Of a stretch of DNA of 64,000 nucleotides, positions 58,091-64,000 are shown piece by piece. The stretch comes from Davidsoniella eucalypti (taxonomy: Eukaryota; Ascomycota; Sordariomycetes; Microascales; Ceratocystidaceae). A model generated the notes under the pieces. That model saw only the letters and a program-made list of their open reading frames with translations, had not been told where the DNA came from and did not search any database. A program made the position numbers and the translations under genes. Within the stretch, counting starts at the first letter, position 1. Each line of letters opens with the position of its first letter. The stretch lies in assembly GCA_004009845.1 (NCBI GenBank), contig RMBW01000132.1, forward strand, positions 1 through 64,000, written 5' to 3'.

Positions 58091-58830
58091 CAACCTTCCC
58101 TCCTACAACCCTCGGGGGGGTAACTTTGAGTTCAAGTTACCTCCCCCTTTGTCCAAAGACGAATTTTTCCCCTTCGTCGTGGGTTTTCAAGAGCGACCAG
58201 CACATATTCCCGATGCTGCTGTCCATTCTTTTTATCTTTTTAGACACTTGTCTTTATTGATGCATCGAGTATGAGGCCTTGAGCCCGACTTTTTCCTCTC
58301 TCGAGGGATGTTCTCACCAACAATCGCCCCCTTTTCGCCACACTCTCTCGCGATTGCTGGTCTCCCGAGTCACTACACACTACAAAGCTCAGGGAGACAC
58401 ACTCATACTCGAAGGGCAACCTATTTCTGAAGGTTCCGGAAGCCCAACCCGCGGCGCGGGAGTCTTGTCGCTGTGCCTCTACCATCGCACCCGACTCGAC
58501 TACGCCAATTTTTGCTTCTCTCGACACTCGATCACCAGCCTCTTGGAGGCGCGTCGGATGGTGCGGTCACCTGATTACGTGGATGGTAGCCCCTTAGGGC
58601 TTGGATGATGTGGGTCTTTTTTTGGGGAATGGTTTGAGGATGTTTCGAAGTTACAGGGGGTATCCATGAAGGCGTCCTATGGAGCCCGGGAGGGTAGTCC
58701 GGACCCGGACTAGGATACGGGTGGAAGTGGATAAGATATACCGGAGACAGAAAAATCGGCACGACCGGACTCGAAAATCCACTCGTAATAGTTTAGGAAG
58801 AGAATAAATATAACAACAACAACAACAACA
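58091..58830 (+). mobile_element. 740-bp retroelement inserted in a 5S rRNA gene, (AAC)n tail
   Basis: Flanked by a perfect 16-bp direct repeat (58075-58090 and 58831-58846) that equals the first 16 bases of the 5S gene. It ends in ATAT followed by six AAC units. Near its 5' end are two strong hairpins: GGTAACTT/AAGTTACC with flanking G/C pairs (58114-58145) and GACGAA/TTCGTC (58158-58178). No convincing ORF or RT motif, so it is either a SINE-like element or an internally deleted LINE. Polarity is + by the tail, the same as the 5S gene. Confidence 0.8.
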
Positions 58831-58949
58831 ACATACGACCATAGCTGATAGAAAGCACGGGATCCCGTCCGCTCTCCCCTAGTTAAACTATCAAGCGCCC
58901 GATCAGTACTACGGTGGGTGACCACGTGGGAATACCGGGTGTTGTATGT
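58831..58949 (+). rRNA. 5S ribosomal RNA
   Basis: 119 bp beginning ACATACGACCATAGCTGATA and ending GGGTGTTGTATGT, with the conserved GGATCCCGTCCGCTC core and GGTGGGTGACCAC. Helix I (5' ACATACGAC / 3' GTTGTATGT) pairs. Helix II arms (CTGATAG and CTATCAAG) covary relative to other fungi, so the gene looks functional. T-runs follow at 58950-58967 (Pol III terminator). Transcribed by Pol III; internal promoter. Its upstream flank has been replaced by the retroelement. Confidence 0.95.
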
Positions 58950-59199
58950 TTTGTTTTTTTCCAGATTTTTATGGACCAGAACTTTATGGCATATGGCTAA
59001 CCCTAGAACTCCGCAGACACGACTTCGGGCTACGCCGGATAGAGAGTGCCCCAAGAAGATTGCTTCAATCTTCCCGTTCCTGAGATTGAGAGTTAGCCGG
59101 AAAATGGCATCAACCGGCCACTGTAGTTGAAACACGCAAAAAGCACAACCTCTAACCTATATATAGACATATTTTTGCCTGTATATTCAGCAACTTCAA

Positions 59200-59315
59200 G
59201 GCAAGATGGCCGAGCGGTCTAAGGCGCTGTGTTCAGGTTCTCCGGATATATCTTGTATATTTTCTAAACCTTCGCAGTGGAGCAATCCGCGCGAGTTCGA
59301 ATCTCGTTCTTGTCA
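59200..59315 (+). tRNA. tRNA-Leu(CAG) with intron
   Basis: Acceptor stem GGCAAGA/TCTTGTC (one G-U), D-arm GCCGAGCGGTCTAAGGC (A box), anticodon stem CTGTG/CGCAG with loop TTCAGGT and anticodon CAG at 59234-59236, a 34-nt intron after position 37 (59238-59271), a Leu-type long variable arm GGAGCAATCC, and T-arm GCGAGTTCGAATCTCGT (B box). A T-rich terminator follows (ATCTTTTT from 59321). CCA is not encoded, as in eukaryotes. Confidence 0.96.
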
Positions 59316-59705
59316 ACATTATCTTTTTGACTATTTTTACTCAAGTTTAAGAAACGGAACTTGTAACCTTAGTGCTCTCTTATAACTTTAATATACCAAT
59401 ATAACACGAACATCTCTATCTATTGATTGCCATGCTCAGAGACATTCAATGGCTATTCCACAATATAGAGATATTTACAATTGGTATATGCAAGGGATGG
59501 TATGTGTAAATAACTGATAGATTGAAACAAAACAAAACAGAAAAATAACAGAAAAGGAACTAAAGCAAAACAAAAAAATCCAAAACTCCATCCAAACATC
59601 GTAAAATCGACCCAATCCCGGTTAGATACCCAGCCCAGTCTATGCCTCCAGCTCATGCCTGCTCACCTGTGTCTCACCAACCTCGCCACCTCATCAACTC
59701 AGCAC

Positions 59706-60330
59706 TCAAGCGACGAAAGCTCTCCGCCCGTCCAAGTCTATCTCGCCTTGTATGACAAAGTCAGACATTCGATGCAGCATCACTTTGATTTGCTCATCGA
59801 TGCCCTCCATCTTGTCGCCAAACGCAGGCTCGACGAGGATCCGGACGTTCACGAGCTTTCCGTCGCTCTCGTATGACGGGTTGTGCGCCACATCAACCGT
59901 GATGACACGATGCGTGAGGTTGCTTCGGAGCCACCAAGGTCCATCACCAATTTCCTTCACGGGGTGATCCTCCGGGTAGGAATTTTTGCCGCGGAAAATG
60001 GGAGATGCCTTGGATATGACAACAGAGAAGTTGCCAGCCGACAGATCGGGCATCGCTGAAACCGGCAAGATATTGCCAGGCTTAAAGGTGCTCACGTATC
60101 TCGCCCTCTAATCTAGAATCTTGTTTTCCTCAGCAGTTCCAACCCTTCATTGGAACTTGGTGCTCACGTGATCATTGCGAGGATGACTTTGGCCCTTCTT
60201 TGCATAGAAGTTCTCGCAGCAAGTGCCTTTGGGAACTTAGTAATCATCCCATAATAGTCAACGACACGAAGTTCTGGGAGGAGCAATTGTGCAATGTCTT
60301 GGAAAAACTGTGGGAGCAAAACATAGGCCT
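59706..60330 (-). pseudogene. Unrecognised gene remnant, minus strand
   Basis: Two coding-like islands. About 60300-60167 reads FFQDIAQLLLPELRVVDYYG, MITKFPKALAARTS, then KVILAMIT and a stop. 60095-59706 stays open for 129 codons (LSAGNFSVVISKASPIFRGK, DGPWWLRSNLTHRVITVDVA, then KLVNVRILVEPAFGDK) but opens with GTG, not ATG. A splice from the first to the second island is possible but I found no convincing donor. I do not recognise the family. It may be a live small gene with an undetected first exon or a relic. Confidence 0.35.
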
Positions 60331-62040
60331 ATGAGCGTAGTAAAAGGGATGTTAGCATATGAAATTTCCCAATTAGGAACTCTACTGTTCGGCTAAGCTT
60401 CAATGCCAATTGAGCAATTTCGTATATATACCAAAATCTCGTGATTTCCCTATTTGACACCAAGCTTATGTTATATTAAATATGTCCTATAATGTGTGAA
60501 GTTCTGGGTAAAAGACTTTGCTATCATAAGTCGCTCTTGTAGCTGTTATTATTGCTCTTGCTAGTCCCTAATTGATTTAAGTATATGCGATGTTTAACCA
60601 TGACTATTAATCACGTTTCTATTAGAAGTATATTGCAACTCACTCTGCATGAGCCTCAAAAATCACTAAGTTGACCTGGTGGAAGTTTTCGTGAATATCT
60701 CCGCAGACGTTTGAGACAGCAAAACGGAAGAAGAAAGTATTGCTAGCTAGACCTTAGTACACAGCCTGAGAACCTGGAATGAACATATTGGACTTCTCGG
60801 GTCTGGCTATATAAGTAAGAACCGACATCTCTCATAGATAACCATTAATCTAGCTCTGAAACCTCCAGTCAAAGTTTGCTACGAACTCTAGTCTATCAGT
60901 ACATTCCCATTTAATTGTTCACTCTCCCAAATTGAACTTCCACTCTTGTAATCTGATGAAGTCATAAATCAAAGACAACTTCAAACTACCAACAACACAA
61001 TCAAACAAAGTCTATTCGGTAAGTTATTGGGCGTTCTTAAACGATAAAACTACAGGTTTTGTCTAACACATTTGCTAGCTTATCAGAGTCGATATGCCGT
61101 AGCTCTCTAGCACTCAGTACTGTCTTGTAGCTTTACCTTCTTGTGTATCTAATTTCATAGCTAATTAAGTCTTGATACATCTTTCCATCATTAAATATAA
61201 TAGCATAAATTTCTGGTCTTGTGGTGTATCGACCCAGAATGGCGGCATTAGGGGCAACAAAAACTCCAAGTCAGTGCAAGGACTATTTCTATCACTTGAA
61301 TTTTTGTAGATTCTCGTATTGCCTTTGTAGTCTTTCTCAATAATATTAGGAAGGATATAACTTGTAAGAATCAGAGCGTTTCGAATTGGGTTGAACACAT
61401 TGTGCAACATTTCGTTTATGTTGGAAATTAGAAGTTTGATATCACAATAAAAATTGGCCATCAAAAGGGTCAAGGTGGTACTTAGCCCTAGTCCCATAAA
61501 ATATTATGTGCTCACTTAGTCTTCGAAAGCTGCTAGCTGGTAAAGTGCCATATATTCTTTATTTCTTTTATACTACAAGGACATTTTCAATCGAGATATC
61601 AAGATAGTTTTTTGTTTCAATTTTTTTTAATACAAAATACATCATCCATTATATTCCTCATCAATCACATGATGCTGCGCTCTGGCTGAGTCTAATGTTG
61701 ATATCTTAAACATCGATGATGGTAGGACCATTGGAACGATTATGCCGGCAGCTGATGCTCTGGCTTTAGCAGAGGAAGACTGGCGTTTATGTTCTCGTTT
61801 TTTCTTTTGGGGGGTTTCGGTTACACTTTTACATATTCTCTGTGGGTTTTGAATACATTTTGAAGGCTTTTGGTATATAATGTATATATGCCCAACACTT
61901 GCATTTTAATAGCTCTATAGCTCTATACTAGACCTACTTCTGGCTGTGATAAATATATAGACGACAATTCAACTATAAAGACAAATCTCCATTGAGATGT
62001 ACAATACTTAGTATGGTATAACTATATTAAGATTGTCACA
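60331..62040. other. AT-rich stretch; one uncertain small ORF
   Basis: Only one frame of note: 61497-61165 (minus), 110 codons, beginning MGLGLSTTLTLLMANFYCDI and ending PPFWVDTPQDQKFMLLYLMM ERCIKT. The composition is plausible for protein but no family is recognised, and the region is AT-rich, so it stays unassigned. Confidence 0.4.
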
Positions 62041-62460
62041 GCAACATTAGTGTGTCCTGGGACCCATCTGATGCCACCGACTGCTAGTTATACACGCTCA
62101 GTGCCTCCTTTCCACTCATGGAGTAAGCTTCGGATCTTGTTGACGGCCTCTTGAGAGGTTCCATTCTTACCAGCCCTATTGGAGATGTGTTGTGCAACAC
62201 CCAAATTGTCAAGGCACAGATACTGACACGAACTAGGAGGGACAATGGCGAACAATCTAGGAAGAGAAGACAACTGGGCCTTAGCCCCTGACAGATACAG
62301 ACTGCCTGCATCGGGAGGAGCATGCTTGATAGCCGCTTGGACTGCATTGTCTGCAGCAATAGCCTCTGCATCATCGACATATGAATCAAGACCTTCACAG
62401 AGTTTGATGCCACCATAAAGGACCACCCAACCAGCCCCTGTTCTGCCCTTCTCATCAATT
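62041..62460 (-). mobile_element. LINE RNase H fragment, second copy
   Basis: The minus strand reads SIDEKGRTGAGWVVLYGG, then YVDDAEAIAADNAVQAAIKH, YLCLDNLGVAQHISN and the same TERV-stop as the copy at 57.8 kb. It is cut off at 62041 within RWVPGHTNV, so the 3' part of the LINE is missing, an unusual 3' truncation. It carries the roughly 75-bp segment that the other copy lacks. Confidence 0.88.
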
Positions 62461-64000
62461 GAGATGCAAGGTATAAATATTGGTGCTATGACATAAATGC
62501 ATCAGTGGCATGAAAGATAGACAGGATTGGGGCACTGAAATAGAGCAGCATAGTTAATTAACAGGCTAGTGTATGTCATAAACTAAGACAGACAATCAAT
62601 AATTATATACATGGTATGAAATAGAGATTGTTTGATTGTGATGTGATATAGTGAGTTGAGTTTAGAAATGAAATTGAAAAGAGTATCACTCGATAGGGTT
62701 ATTACAGAATAGATTTAGTATGAGTAGAAAAATAAGAGCCTGGTGAAATCATAGTTGATAGAGAATAACATAGTATAATATGTTAATTAAGAAGAAAGGT
62801 ATCATGTAAGTATATTGGGCCATTAAATTAGACAAACATCAAATTGTGAGCAAGTTTAGACTACAATTGTGCTGGCTTAAGTCACGATGATGATGTAAAG
62901 CTTCAGTTAACATCCTAAATGCTACTTCTTACAAGCAAAGAGTAGCATGAGGAAGGTTAGAAATATGTACTCAAAAAGCTATAGCCAGTTTTTTATAGCT
63001 CAAAGAGGGGCACAGTATGGTAATTCATGAAAAAAGGACAATAGAACAAGATCAAGAACTACCCAAAGGGAGAGGAGGATAAAGATAGTATAACTATGTA
63101 AGTATTACTATGTATTCCAGTTAGGCTTTTTAGTTGTAAGAAGAATGACAAGACTAATATGGCATTTTAAATTATGAACAGCTTTAGGTACTTATACCAT
63201 TAGAACAACGTGACATTAGGTGGTTGGGATTTAGCACTCACATGATTGAGAAAACAACAAGTGAGGTGGTTGCAACTGGCGCAGTTGGTATTTTAATACT
63301 GAACTTACATAGTAATCACTTTCTGTGATATCTGCAGGATATATTGATCACTGAATGGTTCCCGAGTTACAAAGCAAGTTGAGATGGTGGCTAAAATATA
63401 AGACCAAAGACCAAGATTATTGAGAAAATGTTCTGCATAGACAAGTAAGAAGAATGGTAGTAGTAAAATCAGCAATGATCAATGGCTTACAATAAGTTAT
63501 GTACTTACGTAGTTCTAAAGTAATGTTGCATTGCAAGGGAAATGTCATAATGTAAGACGTATAAATATGTAAATATGGGCAGGAATATAGGCGATGGTAG
63601 AACTTCTAACGTGATGCTAGCATTACGGTCAAAGATTGTAGAGAGCAAGCATTAGCAGTAGGTTGTTAAAAAAGGTTTAATAAACGATGGGTTGTGTTAT
63701 TGAGTATCAAGAGAAGAGTAGATTGGTTAATTAACAGAGTTATGGATAAGTCACAACTGCAAACTAGGCGGTTGGGAAATGATTGTATAATCAGTCACTG
63801 AAGTATAGTTCTTTACATAGTGCAAATGTTGGCTGTTAAGGTTATGGTTATCGAAGAAATGATGTTATTGTCAGCCAGTAATATAGGACAATTCATGAGT
63901 GCCTCAAGTTGGGTGCATCAAAAATGACATAGGTCGAAAAAAGAAAGCGAGAATGGACAGCAGCATTGGGAATATGTGCTGGTTGCTCTTAAAAATCCAC
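62461..64000. other. AT-rich, C-poor stretch without recognised genes
   Basis: No ORF of note, no repeats, RNA genes or LINE motifs recognised. The + strand is visibly poor in C relative to G (for example 16 G against 3 C in 62641-62700). Confidence 0.6.

Noticed and set aside
58240..58608. Open frames on both strands inside the 5S-inserted element
   Set aside because: The plus frame opens at TTG and lacks domains, the minus frame is its shadow. I see no RT, endonuclease or gag motif.
61165..61497. 110-codon minus-strand ORF as a gene
   Set aside because: AT-rich, no family recognised and no supporting context. Left as a remark in the intergenic entry.

Overview
The window is nuclear DNA of a filamentous ascomycete (Pezizomycotina). 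The evidence is short GT-AG introns (about 57-280 bp), Zn2Cys6 transcription factors, a hacA-type bZIP gene with a non-spliceosomal frame-switching site, an RTA1-family gene, a fungal complex I accessory subunit and Tad-like LINE retrotransposons. I cannot name the genus from sequence alone. Exon-intron models were built by hand from reading frames and splice signals.

Layout. 1-4.0 kb: a decayed LINE on the minus strand, running off the left edge, with two tandem LINE tails beside it. 4.0-7.0 kb: AT-rich desert. 7.0-9.3 kb: mcp1-like gene and a C2H2 zinc-finger gene, divergent. 9.5-11.9 kb: relics of a Zn2Cys6 regulator and of an ABCB multidrug transporter. 13-20.8 kb: housekeeping genes (pyruvate dehydrogenase E1 beta, the Ski2 RNA helicase, the ESCRT-III protein Did2). 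21-26 kb: sparse, with the exons of one unrecognised single-pass membrane protein. 26-31.3 kb: hacA, csm3 and the 20.9 kDa subunit of complex I. 34-38 kb: an RTA1-family membrane protein and, convergent to it, an Upc2-like Zn2Cys6 regulator. 40-47 kb: a secreted EEP-family phosphodiesterase, a seven-exon Zn2Cys6 regulator and a class II aldolase-like gene.

48-62.5 kb is the accessory part. It holds an 834-residue P-loop NTPase with a C-terminal nuclease-like motif, in the style of Crinkler-type proteins; a wrecked MFS transporter; a direct duplication of a gene encoding a putative nuclease-like protein, with a broken LINE ORF1 between the copies; several LINE fragments; a 5S rRNA gene; and a tRNA-Leu(CAG) gene with an intron. 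The last 1.5 kb is AT-rich, C-poor on the + strand, and without genes.

The most interesting signal is around 5S rRNA. A 740-bp retroelement ending in an (AAC)n tail sits inside a 5S gene and is flanked by a perfect 16-bp copy of the first 16 bases of that gene, so the downstream 5S gene is left whole. Independently, the LINE at the left edge has the first 11 bases of 5S rRNA, in the same orientation, just upstream of its ORF1. This suggests retroelements that target the 5' end of 5S genes. The second candidate is the NTPase-nuclease gene together with the duplicated nuclease-like genes.
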